A stretch of 38,731 bases of DNA from an uncultured Aeromonadaceae bacterium (GCA_945957385.1 CAMFKP010000036.1:1-38731), one strand, 5' to 3'. Counted from the first letter of the stretch, positions 22,873-31,276 are shown. The notes: generated from the sequence alone by a model not told the origin. Made by a program: numbers and translations.

Positions 22873-24924
22873 ATGACCCTGCCGCTAGCGCCGGTGGCCA
22901 CCGAGCGTCCTGTTACCCTGAGTGCTCATGGCGATGATCGCATCGACCCCTATTTTTGGCTGCGTGATGATCAGCGTGCTGATCCTGACGTGCTGGCCTA
23001 TTTGCAGGCGGAGAATTGCTATACCGCAGAGATCATGGCGCCGTTGAAGCCATTGATGCGCCGCCTGTATCGCCAGATGCGTCGGCGTCAGCCGAGCGAG
23101 GAGAGCAGTCTGCCATGGACTCAGCGCGGCTATGTCTATCAGCGCCACTACGACAAAGGGGCCGAATTTGCGCGTTATACCCGTTATCCGCAAAGCCAAC
23201 CTGATGCGGTCACGACGTTTTTTGATGGTGAGCAGCGGGCTGGCGAGGCGGAATATTATGAATTAGCGACCTACGAAATTAGTCCTGACAATCGCTACCT
23301 GCTGGTTAGCGAGGACTGGCTCGGGCGCCGCGAGTACCAGATTCAGATCTGTGATCTGCTGACGGGAACCTGGCTGAACGATACGCTGACGCATTGTGGC
23401 TCCGATGTGGTTTGGGACCATCATGGACACGGTTTTTTTTATACCCGGCTCCATCCTGAAACCTTACAGCCCGAGGAGGTCTACTGGCATCGTCTGGGTG
23501 ACGATGTCCGCGCAGATCGCCTGTTGTTTACGTTGCAGGATGACACCTTTTATCTGTCACTGGACGAGAGCCGTAGTGGTGAGCTGCTGTTCATTAACCT
23601 ACAAAGTACGCTGAGCAGCGAAGTCTGGTGGCTTCCTCGCGATATGTCCCGTCAGGAGGCGACCTGTTTCCTCCCGGCGCAGCAAGGGCATGAGTATCAA
23701 ATTGACCATTTCCAACAATGCTTTTACGTGAGATCCAATAAAGAAGGCGGCAATTTTGCGCTTTATCGCTGCAATATCGCCGAAAATGCCCCCTGGGTGT
23801 CGCTTGTTCCTGCCCAGCAAGACGTACTGCTCCAACAGTTTGAACTGTTTAACGCAGCCTTGATGATCGAAGAGCGTGTGGCTGGCTTGACGCGATTGCG
23901 TCAGTTGACGCTGGATGGCGATCACGTCCGAGCCGTCAGTTTTGATGACCCCGCCTATGTTTGTTGGCTAGGGTTCAACCCGGAAGCGGACAGCACAACC
24001 GTCCGTTATGGCTACAGTTCGCTGACGACGCCGGCCAGTACGTTGCAACTCGATCTGCTGCAGGGTGAACAGCAGTTATTGAAGCGCCAGCGCATCCGTG
24101 GTCGGTTCTGTAGTGAGGATTATCAATCGCAACGGGTGCATATCACGGCCCGTGACGGCGTTCAGGTGCCGGTCTCGCTGGTCTGGCGCCGTGATTGTTT
24201 CGTACCGGGCAAGAATCCATTGTTGTTACAGGGCTATGGGGCTTACGGATTGAGTGAGGAGCCAGATTTCTCGGCCGAGCGCCTGTCACTGCTGGATCGC
24301 GGTTTTGTGGTGGCGATTGCCCATGTGCGCGGCGGCGAAGAGCTGGGTCGTCACTGGTACGAACAGGGGCGCGGGCGCAATAAACTCAATACTTTCCATG
24401 ATTTTATTGATGTCACTCGTGGACTTGTTGCCTCGCAGTGGGGAGATCCGCGGCGCGTGTTTGCTTACGGTGGTAGCGCGGGCGGCTTGCTGGTCGCGGC
24501 AGTACTGAATATGGCGCCGGAGTTATATTGCGGTGCGATCGCGGTAGTGCCGTTTGTTGATGTATTGACGACGATGCAGGACCCAGGATTACCACTGACC
24601 ACCGGCGAATATGATGAGTGGGGTAATCCTGACGTCGCAGAGGATTATTTCTATATGCGGCAGTACAGCCCTTACGATCACGTCCAAGCACAAGCCTACC
24701 CTCATCTGCTGGTCTTATCCGGGCTGCATGACTCACAGGTCCAATACTGGGAACCTGCCAAGTGGGTGGCCCGTTTGCGCGCCAACAAGCGAGATGACAA
24801 CTGGCTATTGCTGGCGATGGATATGAAAACTGGACATGGCGGCAAGGCCGGACGCTATCATTTTCTGCATGATGTCGCGCTGGAGTATGCCTTCTTGCTG
24901 CATTTGGCCGGGGTGGCGAGCTGA
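22873..24924 (+). CDS. ptrB: Oligopeptidase B (S9A)
   Basis: A 683-residue cytosolic serine peptidase that cleaves short peptides after Lys or Arg. The N-terminal beta-propeller covers roughly residues 70-400 and the C-terminal alpha/beta-hydrolase carries the triad Ser535 (GGSAGG), Asp620 (GLHDSQ) and His655 (TGHGGK). All three are offset by exactly 3 from my recollection of the E. coli residues. The N-terminal PVTLSAHGDDRIDPYFWLRDD is the conserved S9A start. I choose the ATG at 22873, which has AGAGGAGA 6 bases upstream, over an ATG 30 bases earlier without one. Length agrees with E. coli PtrB (686). Confidence 0.96.
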   Translation: MTLPLAPVATERPVTLSAHGDDRIDPYFWLRDDQRADPDVLAYLQAENCYTAEIMAPLKPLMRRLYRQMRRRQPSEESSLPWTQRGYVYQRHYDKGAEFARYTRYPQSQPDAVTTFFDGEQRAGEAEYYELATYEISPDNRYLLVSEDWLGRREYQIQICDLLTGTWLNDTLTHCGSDVVWDHHGHGFFYTRLHPETLQPEEVYWHRLGDDVRADRLLFTLQDDTFYLSLDESRSGELLFINLQSTLSSEVWWLPRDMSRQEATCFLPAQQGHEYQIDHFQQCFYVRSNKEGGNFALYRCNIAENAPWVSLVPAQQDVLLQQFELFNAALMIEERVAGLTRLRQLTLDGDHVRAVSFDDPAYVCWLGFNPEADSTTVRYGYSSLTTPASTLQLDLLQGEQQLLKRQRIRGRFCSEDYQSQRVHITARDGVQVPVSLVWRRDCFVPGKNPLLLQGYGAYGLSEEPDFSAERLSLLDRGFVVAIAHVRGGEELGRHWYEQGRGRNKLNTFHDFIDVTRGLVASQWGDPRRVFAYGGSAGGLLVAAVLNMAPELYCGAIAVVPFVDVLTTMQDPGLPLTTGEYDEWGNPDVAEDYFYMRQYSPYDHVQAQAYPHLLVLSGLHDSQVQYWEPAKWVARLRANKRDDNWLLLAMDMKTGHGGKAGRYHFLHDVALEYAFLLHLAGVAS

Positions 24925-25049
24925 GCTGGTGGAAAAACGAATGACTGTTCCGGTCGACGATACCCTTTCTGGGGCAATGGTCGTACACTGGTGGCAGAGA
25001 GCAGTATTATTCCATGATCATCGAGATGGTCAGTTACCAGGAGGAAATC

Positions 25050-25346
25050 ATGTCTGTTCAAGAACATGTTCAGGAAACGTGCGAAGCCTGTGGTTGTGTC
25101 GCTGAAATCGGCACCGTGATCAGTGAAGGAGACGATCGGGTTGTGCTGACCGTTGAAGCACCGACCATGGATGCTGCCGAGGAACGGTTGGCCAAATATG
25201 TGGAGCTGGCGCGTGCCGTGTACAGTGATGTTGTGGTAACAAAAGAGCCGAAGTCCAGCGCTGCGGGTGTAGCCATCAACTGCCAGCTGGCATTTAGCTG
25301 TACTGCTGAAAAAATCATCTTCGAAATGCGCTCCCGCGCGATCTGA
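25050..25346 (+). CDS. YfcZ/YiiS family protein (DUF406)
   Basis: A 98-residue cytoplasmic protein beginning MSVQEHVQETCEACGCVAEIGTVI, with a CxxCxC cluster (CEACGC) near the N-terminus and ISEGDDRVVLTVEA, typical of the small gammaproteobacterial YfcZ/YiiS family. No function is established. The ATG at 25050 has AGGAGG 5 bases upstream; a longer in-frame start at 25014 is not preceded by one. A good terminator follows directly, so it is monocistronic. Confidence 0.88.
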   Translation: MSVQEHVQETCEACGCVAEIGTVISEGDDRVVLTVEAPTMDAAEERLAKYVELARAVYSDVVVTKEPKSSAAGVAINCQLAFSCTAEKIIFEMRSRAI

Positions 25347-25357
25347 GTCACGAAAAG

Positions 25358-25385
25358 CGGGGGTTTTCACACCCCCGTTGTTCAT
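25358..25385 (+). terminator. Intrinsic terminator after the yfcZ-type gene
   Basis: A 7-bp GC-rich stem (CGGGGGT/ACCCCCG, 25358-25364 and 25371-25377) with a 6-base loop is followed by TTGTTCATT. It ends the transcript of the DUF406 gene 12 bp after its stop. Confidence 0.8.
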
Positions 25386-25399
25386 TAAATTACCATCTC

Positions 25400-25419
25400 G
25401 TTCAGCTTCAGTTCAGCTT
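25400..25419 (+). promoter_or_regulatory. Direct repeat GTTCAGCTT x2, 11-bp period
   Basis: Two identical GTTCAGCTT copies (25400-25408, 25411-25419) start exactly 11 bp apart, 52 bp upstream of the MltF-like gene. An 11-bp direct repeat is the usual footprint of an OmpR/PhoB-family response regulator dimer. TAATGC (25430-25435) could be a weak -10 just downstream. The motif differs from the Pho box seen elsewhere in the window. The responsible regulator is unknown. Confidence 0.55.
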
Positions 25420-25470
25420 GCTTGCGTTCTAATGCCGCGTTTTCAATGAACAGACATTCGACGATACGCT

Positions 25471-26904
25471 ATGAGAAACCTGATATTAGGTCTGGCGTGG
25501 CTGCTGATGCTGATTCCTCAGCTTGGACAAGCCCTGCCGTTGACCGACCGGATGGCGACCCGTAAAGGCGATCTGGATGCCATGCTCTCGGCTCGCCAGC
25601 TGCGTGTGCTGGTAGTCTATGACAATGCCAACTTTTTCCTGCACCAAGGGCGCCAGGAAGGGCTGAACGTCAGCCTGATGAAACAGTTTGAGCGCTGGTT
25701 GAACGAGCGCTATTACCATGACCAAAAACTGAAGATGAATGTCGTGCTGGTACCGGTGCGACATGACAAGTTATTGCCGATGCTCAATGCCGGCCAAGGC
25801 GATCTGGTGTTGGCCAACCTCAGCCCGACGCAAATGCGTCGTACACAGGCGGATTTTTCCATTCCGGAGATTGCCGGTGTACAGGAGTGGTTGGTCAGTG
25901 GCAATCAGGTACCGGCGATTTCGCGGTTAACCGAGTTGTCTGGCAAGCACATCTGGGTGCGTCGTAGTTCGAGCTACTTTGAAAGCCTGCAGATGCTCAA
26001 TGACATGCTGGCCACACTGAAAATGCCTCCCGTCTACATCGAGCCGGCCGATGAGGTGCTGCAGGATAGCGATTTGCTGGACATGGTCAGCCGTGGCGAA
26101 ATTCCCTATACCGTGGTTGATAGTCACAAGGCGCGTTTATGGCAAAAGGTGTTTAACGATCTGCGTTTTCATGACGCAGTGCCACTGCGTCGAGATAGCC
26201 AGATTGCTTGGGCATTTCGCAAAAACAGCCCTCAGCTGGAGCGCGAAGTGAATGCGTTCCTGCGCGAATATGGCGCGGATACGCGCAAGGGCGCGCCGAT
26301 TTACCGCAACTATTTGTTGAATGGGTCGGCGCTCTTGGCCCGACATCGCGGCTCTGGCTCCAGCATGATGGGATGGTCGAGCAAGGAGTTCCAGCGTTAT
26401 GCTCCGCTGTTCAAGCGTTATGGTGAACAGTATTCCATTGATTGGATGATGCTGTTGGCGCAGGCCTATCAGGAATCGACGATGAATCAGTCGGCCCGCT
26501 CACCGCGCGGTGCCATGGGGATCATGCAGGTTCTGCCGAGTACGGCGCGGGCGTTGAAAGTATCTGGTATTGGCTCGTTGGAAAACAATGTGCACGCCGG
26601 TACCAAGTACATGCGGCACATGATGGATACCTACTTCGACGACGAAGCGCTGGATGAGGACAACCGGGTGTTGTTCACACTCGCCGCCTACAATGCAGGC
26701 CCCAACCGGATAGCCCAGTTACGCAAGGAGGCCATTCGTCGTGGCCTGGATGGCAACGTCTGGTTTGGTAATGTAGAGCGTGTGGCTGCATTACGAGTGG
26801 GCTCGGAAACGGTGCAATACGTCAAAAATGTTTCGAGTCGTTATGTTGCCTATCGGCGGACCTATGAGCTTAGCGAGCAGAAGAAACGCTTACGCCCGCA
26901 TTAA
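25471..26904 (+). CDS. MltF-like membrane-bound lytic murein transglycosylase
   Basis: A 477-residue precursor with signal peptide MRNLILGLAWLLMLIPQLGQA. Residues about 43-270 form a solute-binding-protein family 3 domain (LRVLVVYDNANFFLHQGRQEGLNVSLMKQFERWL). Residues about 300-440 form a family 1E SLT catalytic domain with catalytic Glu335 (AYQESTMNQSARSPRGAMGIMQVLPSTA) and the AAYNAGPNRI motif. MltF cleaves the glycan strand of peptidoglycan to 1,6-anhydro products, and the binding domain regulates it allosterically, likely by muropeptides. The hydrophobic N-terminus could be cleaved or act as an anchor. It is preceded by an 11-bp direct repeat. Confidence 0.9.
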   Translation: MRNLILGLAWLLMLIPQLGQALPLTDRMATRKGDLDAMLSARQLRVLVVYDNANFFLHQGRQEGLNVSLMKQFERWLNERYYHDQKLKMNVVLVPVRHDKLLPMLNAGQGDLVLANLSPTQMRRTQADFSIPEIAGVQEWLVSGNQVPAISRLTELSGKHIWVRRSSSYFESLQMLNDMLATLKMPPVYIEPADEVLQDSDLLDMVSRGEIPYTVVDSHKARLWQKVFNDLRFHDAVPLRRDSQIAWAFRKNSPQLEREVNAFLREYGADTRKGAPIYRNYLLNGSALLARHRGSGSSMMGWSSKEFQRYAPLFKRYGEQYSIDWMMLLAQAYQESTMNQSARSPRGAMGIMQVLPSTARALKVSGIGSLENNVHAGTKYMRHMMDTYFDDEALDEDNRVLFTLAAYNAGPNRIAQLRKEAIRRGLDGNVWFGNVERVAALRVGSETVQYVKNVSSRYVAYRRTYELSEQKKRLRPH

Positions 26905-27161
26905 TGTCGGTGGCGCCCCAACGGGGCGCCAGGTTGGCGCCGCTCCGGAATCGCATCTGGGTGCCAGAGAAAATAGGGATGAAACACCTGGCCAGGCATC
27001 TCTGATGCCCGATTTGTCTCCTGTTTTGAGGCTCCCATCGCTAACGTCGTTAACGACATCAATTCGGCCATACTATCGAGCGGTTTTCCCGCATCCTGGT
27101 TGTGTTGCAACACACTCGGGTTCTCGTCACTAAGACGCACGGTTTCCATCCATACAGCCAT
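26901..27161 (-). CDS. Small hypothetical protein with strong ribosome binding site
   Basis: An 86-residue hydrophilic protein starting MAVWMETVRLSDENPSVLQH and containing a likely helix (SMAELMSLTTLAMGASK). I recognise no family. The case for a real gene is the ATG at 27161 preceded by AAGGAGGA about 7 bases upstream, and a sensible residue composition from there; the frame upstream of it is not protein-like. Its stop overlaps the mltF-like stop on the other strand, and its last codons run through a perfect GC-rich hairpin, so the C-terminus may be partly non-conserved. It is divergent from the phospholipase-D gene. Confidence 0.5.
   Translation of the reverse strand: MAVWMETVRLSDENPSVLQHNQDAGKPLDSMAELMSLTTLAMGASKQETNRASEMPGQVFHPYFLWHPDAIPERRQPGAPLGRHRH
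26911..26931. terminator. Perfect hairpin after the MltF-like gene
   Basis: A 9-bp stem (TGGCGCCCC/GGGGCGCCA) with loop AAC lies 7 bp after the transglycosylase stop codon. No long T-run follows on either strand, so it may act with other factors or mainly protect the message. It lies inside the 3' end of the small convergent gene. Confidence 0.5.
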
Positions 27162-27327
27162 CCTGAACTCCTCCTTGGCGAAATCTGGTATCACGACGTC
27201 TGTGCCATCGATTCTGCGGGTAGCAGATGACGATTCGATGAATCTTCTCCGGTCATTACCAGCAAGTGCTATGCCAGCATCTCGAGCCCTTATATGCTGA
27301 TATTGGGGTAACCAAGGAGATGGTAAT

Positions 27328-28668
27328 TTGCAGACCAGCCGGGATGATCCACCATGGTGTCCAGGGTGCGAGGCGGCCCTGATTGTCGATAGCGAACAGG
27401 CCCTGGCCGTCAGGCTTGCGCTGATTGCGCAGGCTCGCCATAGCATCCTGGCTCAATACTACAGCTGGGAAGAGGATGTCAGTGGCAACCTGTTATCCGG
27501 TGCTCTGCTGGCCGCCGCTCGGCGCGGCATTCGGATTCGATTGCTGGTGGATGATCTCTACTCCGGCAGCAATCGCTATCTGGAATCCTTGACGGCTGAA
27601 CCGAACATCCGGGTACAAATTTTCAACCCATTTTGGTTACGACTGGCGCGCCCATGGGGCTGGCCGCTGGAACTATTATTCAGTTTTCGCCGTTTGAATC
27701 ACCGGATGCATAACAAATTGCTGGTGGTGGATGATGATGTCGCAGTTGTGGGAGGCCGTAATATCGGAGACAGCTATCTTGGACTGTCTCGTGAATTGTC
27801 GTTCGTAGATCTGGATATTGTGCTGCGCGGGAGCATCTGTGGAGAACTGGCCCGTGACTTCATGACGTACTGGCGCAGCCGATGGAGTCACCCTCTGCAT
27901 CGTTTGGGCTGGTTTTGCCTGCCGGACGACATAGCGACGGCGAACAACGCCTTTTTACTCTCCCTGACGGAACCCGAGGTGGCTGCGCTATTTGGCGTGG
28001 CAGCCGATCTATTGGCTGATCGATTACCGCCGTTACGCTGGCATTCCGTATCCTGTCGGGCTGTCATCGATCCACCAGGCAAAGGGGCTCGTCTACGTTG
28101 GCATCCCTCGCGGGCCGGTAGAGCAATGTTGATTGAATTGGCTGGATTGCAACAACAGTTGGATATCGTTACGCCCTATCTGGTCCCGACCCGTCATCTC
28201 TATCGTGTGTTACGCCGGTTAACGCGAAAGGGTGTCCGTTGTTCGGTATTGACCAATTCATTGGCCTCGACGGATATGCCACTGGCATATGCCGGTTTTC
28301 GTCAACGACGGCGCCGTCTGCTACAAACCGGTATCAAAATGTATGAGCAAAGACCAACTGGGGGCACTTGTCTGCATGCCAAGTTGGCCATTCTCGACCG
28401 TCAGCGAGTGCTCATTGGTAGTTTGAATCTGGACCCGCGCTCTTTTTATCTAAATACCGAGATTACGTTGTTGATTGACAGTGCTGCCCTGGCTCAGGAG
28501 ATTGAAACCTGGCTAAGTGAACGCCAAAGTGCAGAATCTGCCTGGGTTGTGGCCGAGCAATGGGGGATGACGACCTGGTCCGGTCAGCATCCTGAACCTG
28601 AAACCACGGTATGGCGACGCTGCTGGACATGGCTGGCAAGTTGGTTACCTGTTCATCACCTGTTGTAA
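27328..28668 (+). CDS. Phospholipase D-family cardiolipin synthase, ClsC-like
   Basis: A 446-residue protein with two HKD catalytic motifs: HNKLLVVDDDVAVVGGRNIGD starting at His128 and HAKLAILDRQRVLIGSLNLD starting at His350. This is the bacterial cardiolipin synthase/PLD arrangement that transfers phosphatidyl groups between phospholipids. The lack of N-terminal membrane helices and the overall length resemble ClsC (YmdC) more than ClsA; no ymdB-like partner is adjacent. The start is a TTG (27328) with AAGGAG 8 bases upstream. It is followed by fabR 66 bp later on the same strand, which places two membrane-lipid genes together. Confidence 0.87.
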   Translation: MQTSRDDPPWCPGCEAALIVDSEQALAVRLALIAQARHSILAQYYSWEEDVSGNLLSGALLAAARRGIRIRLLVDDLYSGSNRYLESLTAEPNIRVQIFNPFWLRLARPWGWPLELLFSFRRLNHRMHNKLLVVDDDVAVVGGRNIGDSYLGLSRELSFVDLDIVLRGSICGELARDFMTYWRSRWSHPLHRLGWFCLPDDIATANNAFLLSLTEPEVAALFGVAADLLADRLPPLRWHSVSCRAVIDPPGKGARLRWHPSRAGRAMLIELAGLQQQLDIVTPYLVPTRHLYRVLRRLTRKGVRCSVLTNSLASTDMPLAYAGFRQRRRRLLQTGIKMYEQRPTGGTCLHAKLAILDRQRVLIGSLNLDPRSFYLNTEITLLIDSAALAQEIETWLSERQSAESAWVVAEQWGMTTWSGQHPEPETTVWRRCWTWLASWLPVHHLL

Positions 28669-28734
28669 GCCCAGTTGCACAGCATTTGGCTAAATAGGCT
28701 ATGATGTGCCCTTTCTTCTTTCCGGGGACGGATT

Positions 28735-29340
28735 TTGGGCATACGGGCACAACAGAAGGAACGTACTCGTCGAGCACTGATTACGGCCGCATTCAGCCAG
28801 TTGACGCCGGAACGGAGTTTTTCGAACCTGAGTCTGCGCGAAGTAGCCAGGGAAGCCGGAATCGCGCCTACCTCTTTCTATCGCCACTTCCGTGACATGG
28901 AAGAGCTGGGTCTGACCATGGTGGATGAAGGTGGTTTGACGTTGCGTCAATTGATGCGCCAGGCACGGCTTCGCATTGCATGCAGTGGTGGCAGTGTTAT
29001 TCGCACCTCTGTGCTGACGTTCATGGAGTTCATCGACAACAATCCGAACGTCTTCCGTTTGTTGTTGCGCGAACGCTCAGGCACATCGGCAGAGTTCCGC
29101 CAGGCAGTGCAACGTGAAATTCAGCACTTTATTGCTGAGTTAGCCGATGATCTGCAAAAAAAATCTGGCTTTAGTTCCTACGATGCACACGTTCAGGCCG
29201 AAGCCATGGTGACGATTGTTTTCAATGCTGGCGCGGATGCTTTGGACCTGGAACCCAACGCGAGGCAGGAACTGGCTGAACGGGTAGTATTCCAGCTCCG
29301 GATGATTGCTCGTGGCGCAGATTTTTATCACAAGCCTTGA
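28735..29340 (+). CDS. fabR: Unsaturated fatty acid repressor FabR
   Basis: A 201-residue TetR-family repressor, very close to E. coli FabR through most of its length: [80 protein letters not shown] and [16 protein letters not shown]. FabR senses the unsaturated to saturated acyl-thioester balance and represses fabA/fabB. The C-terminus is shorter than in E. coli. The start is a TTG (28735) with GGGGA upstream. It is followed by a long non-coding region and a CsrB-like RNA. Confidence 0.96.
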   Translation: MGIRAQQKERTRRALITAAFSQLTPERSFSNLSLREVAREAGIAPTSFYRHFRDMEELGLTMVDEGGLTLRQLMRQARLRIACSGGSVIRTSVLTFMEFIDNNPNVFRLLLRERSGTSAEFRQAVQREIQHFIAELADDLQKKSGFSSYDAHVQAEAMVTIVFNAGADALDLEPNARQELAERVVFQLRMIARGADFYHKP

Positions 29341-29661
29341 TGTGGTTCATGATCTTGCTGCGTTAGCGGCTGCGCTAGTTCCTGTCTGCATCACAGTGTA
29401 AGTGAAAACCCTTTCTTCGTTTTTAATTAGATTGGCAGTGTATTTGGCAACGTTGGTACCTGTAGGAGATCGACGTGTACCGTGTAGGATATTTGCCATA
29501 CCTTGTGTGAGTAAAAACGTTTTTATACTGGCGGATTATTTCGTGATCTAGTTTCTATCTTTATGATTTAATTTGAATTTATTTTCATGTTGCCTAGATT
29601 TTTGTTTTTTTATTTATTTAGGGTGGATTGTCGTTTTTTATCAAATCCCTAGTATTAATTG
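29341..29661 (+). promoter_or_regulatory. AT-rich non-coding control region upstream of the CsrB-like RNA
   Basis: About 320 bp without a gene, much richer in A/T than the rest of the window, especially 29500-29620. It holds a TGTAAG half-site (29397-29402) reminiscent of the first half of the UvrY/GacA/VarA site, and TGTAGG copies near 29460 and 29485, but no complete TGTAAG-N6-CTTACA palindrome. Near the RNA start TTGTCG (29628-29633) and TAGTAT (29650-29655), 16 bp apart, are a plausible -35/-10. AT-rich stretches of this kind could bind IHF or H-NS. Confidence 0.45.
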
Positions 29662-29932
29662 TGCAGGACGCAATGAAGTTAACCAGGATGGTTGGCTGCC
29701 AAGGTAAGGCGAATGGAACCCCACAGGATGTGGGTATGGACACCTCCCAGGAGGGAGACAGCACATCGGGTACGGATGACCCGTTATGCCAGGATGGCTC
29801 AAGGACACCCCGAAGGATCGGGAAGAGGATCTGCTAAAGGACGAGCTTAGTCAGGGATTGCAGGGAGCAATACTGTTCAAGGATCGGACATTACGACTTG
29901 GAGGGGCGACATTGTCGCCCCTCTTTTCTTTT
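29662..29932 (+). ncRNA. csrB: CsrB/RsmZ-type regulatory RNA
   Basis: A stretch of about 270 nt contains roughly 19 GGA trinucleotides, many as CAGGAT, CAGGAG or AAGGAC, and ends in a strong intrinsic terminator. It has no convincing reading frame. Arrays of GGA in small hairpin loops are the hallmark of the CsrB/CsrC/RsmZ family, which bind many copies of the CsrA/RsmA translational regulator and titrate it away. Examples of hairpin-presented motifs are CCCACAGGATGTGGG (29720-29734) and CCTCCCAGGAGGG (29743-29755). The 5' end is estimated from the promoter-like hexamers and is uncertain by tens of bases. Expression probably depends on a BarA/UvrY-type system. Confidence 0.88.
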
Positions 29933-29934
29933 TC
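29901..29934 (+). terminator. Intrinsic terminator of the CsrB-like RNA
   Basis: A perfect 10-bp stem (GAGGGGCGAC/GTCGCCCCTC) with a 3-base ATT loop is followed by TTTTCTTTTTC. It is one of the strongest terminators in the window and fixes the 3' end of the RNA. Confidence 0.95.
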
Positions 29935-29987
29935 TAGAGTTGCGCGAATTCAATGTCATTGTCTACAGCCAATAACGTAACAATGGG

Positions 29988-30143
29988 TTATTGTTCGCGG
30001 GCACCCCATTCCAATTCTTGCATCAGCTGCTTTTTTTCTTCTGCAGTGAGACCAACTTCATCACAGGCTTCATCAAAACTTTTACCTAGATGGCACATCA
30101 GCAACTCAATGGCAGGCAAATAATTGTGTAGTGTCGGCTCCAT
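29988..30143 (-). CDS. Small acidic hypothetical protein
   Basis: A 51-residue protein, MEPTLHNYLPAIELLMCHLG followed by KSFDEACDEVGLTAEEKKQLMQELEWGAREQ. It is predicted to be mostly helical, acidic and soluble. The ATG at 30143 has AGGAG 7 bases upstream, which decides it over longer in-frame starts whose added residues look non-coding. I do not recognise the family. It is divergent from yecH and lies 54 bp beyond the end of the CsrB-like RNA on the opposite strand. Confidence 0.65.
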   Translation of the reverse strand: MEPTLHNYLPAIELLMCHLGKSFDEACDEVGLTAEEKKQLMQELEWGAREQ

Positions 30144-30291
30144 CTGTTTGCTCCTGATTCGGCGTATCGTTTCACTAAGCGCATAATTGGTGACTGATAC
30201 AAGAAAAACGCTGATATCAGATGCCAGGCTTGTGATGCGACAGCGTTTTGTCATTCTTGCGCTGCTTTGATCGCAGGCAAATCTTCAAGCC

Positions 30292-30320
30292 AAAAACATG
30301 CTTAAATGAAGCATGTTTTT
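30292..30320. other. Perfect 12-bp hairpin with A/T flanks in the yecH leader
   Basis: AAAAACATGCTT and its exact complement enclose a 5-base loop (30304-30308). The structure looks like a bidirectional intrinsic terminator, with five T's on either strand. It ends 19 bp before the yecH ATG, so any transcript reaching yecH from further upstream must pass it. It could be an attenuator, the end of an unannotated short RNA coming from 30180-30290, or a terminator insulating yecH. Confidence 0.6.
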
Positions 30321-30339
30321 GCTGGGGGAGTGAGTCGCA

Positions 30340-30582
30340 ATGCAACGATCAATACATGGCCATGAAGTGATGCATATGATGCTGGAGCTAGGTGGTAGCT
30401 TCAGCAAAGCAAGTCTGAAACAGGCAATTGTTTCTCGGTTTGGCAGTGAAACGCGTTTTCATACGTGTAGTGCCCAGGATATGGATGCTGAAGCCTTGAT
30501 TGCCTTTTTGGAAAGCAAAGGGAAATTTGTCGCTCAAGAGACAGGATTCACCACCGCAGCTGATCGCATCTGCCAACATTGA
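30340..30582 (+). CDS. yecH: YecH-family protein (DUF2492)
   Basis: An 80-residue protein that follows E. coli YecH closely: SIHGHEVMHMMLELGG, ARF-type SRFGSETRFHTCSAQDMDAEAL and ESKGKFVAQETGFTT, ending ICQH. The conserved His and Cys residues (IHGHEV, FHTCSA, terminal CxH) suggest metal binding, which is the usual annotation, but no function is established. GGGGGAG lies 9 bases before the ATG. A terminator-like hairpin precedes the gene and a 9-bp stem-loop (30594-30614, no T-run) follows it. Confidence 0.92.
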   Translation: MQRSIHGHEVMHMMLELGGSFSKASLKQAIVSRFGSETRFHTCSAQDMDAEALIAFLESKGKFVAQETGFTTAADRICQH

Positions 30583-30672
30583 TTTGTTTCACAGGGAGGC
30601 GAATATCGCCTTCCTCGTGCCTATTCGCTATACTCATGCCAGTTTTTTATTCTGGTTTTTGAGAGTTTACCG

Positions 30673-31260
30673 ATGGATGTTATTACTGCAGCTGTCATGC
30701 TGTTTCTGATCATGGATCCCGTCGGCAACTTGCCTGTTTTTCTTTCGATATTGCGTCCCTTCCCAGAGGCCCGTCGTCGCAAGATTATGATTCGCGAGCT
30801 GCTGATCTCACTGGTTGTGCTCCTGGTTTTCCTGTTCTCAGGTCAAGAGTTACTGAATTTGCTGAACTTGAAGCAGGAAGCCGTCAGTATCGCAGGCGGT
30901 ATAGTTTTGTTCTTGATCGCCATTCGCATGATTTTCCCTAGTGAGGGAGGCGTCACCGGTCTTGCCGAAGGAGAAGAACCCCTGATCGTACCGATGGCCA
31001 TACCGATGATCGCTGGCCCCTCTATTTTGGCCGCCTTGGTGTTGTTGTCTCATCAGTATCCCAACCAAATGACGGACTGGACGTTGGCTCTGCTTATTGC
31101 ATGGAGTGCGAGCTCGGTGATTCTTATGTTCCATGAGCAAGTGAACCGATTCCTTGGGGAGCGTGTTCTGACGGCGTTGGAGCGCTTGATGGGCATGCTG
31201 CTGGTCATGCTGTCCGTACAAATGTTGTTAGATGGCGCTGAGCAGTATTTGAACCGCTGA
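30673..31260 (+). CDS. yhgN: MarC-family integral membrane protein YhgN
   Basis: A 195-residue protein with six hydrophobic helices and the MarC-family signatures LIMDPVGNLPVFLSILRPF at the start, AGGIVLFLIAIRMIFP, and GEEPLIVPMAIPMIAGPSILA (the conserved PxAxPxxAGP motif). Alignment by eye is close to E. coli YhgN (197 residues). MarC proteins are presumed transporters without an agreed substrate. TATACT (30629-30634) may be its -10; the -35 is weak. A strong terminator follows. Confidence 0.93.
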   Translation: MDVITAAVMLFLIMDPVGNLPVFLSILRPFPEARRRKIMIRELLISLVVLLVFLFSGQELLNLLNLKQEAVSIAGGIVLFLIAIRMIFPSEGGVTGLAEGEEPLIVPMAIPMIAGPSILAALVLLSHQYPNQMTDWTLALLIAWSASSVILMFHEQVNRFLGERVLTALERLMGMLLVMLSVQMLLDGAEQYLNR

Positions 31261-31276
31261 CATCTTGATGTGAATA

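Noticed and set aside
29397..29414. UvrY/GacA binding site upstream of the CsrB-like RNA
   Set aside because: TGTAAG is present but the second half of the expected TGTAAG-N6-CTTACA palindrome is not, so only a half-site can be claimed.
29628..29837. Open frame of 69 codons across the CsrB-like RNA
   Set aside because: No ribosome binding site or protein-like composition; the GGA density and terminator identify the region as non-coding RNA.
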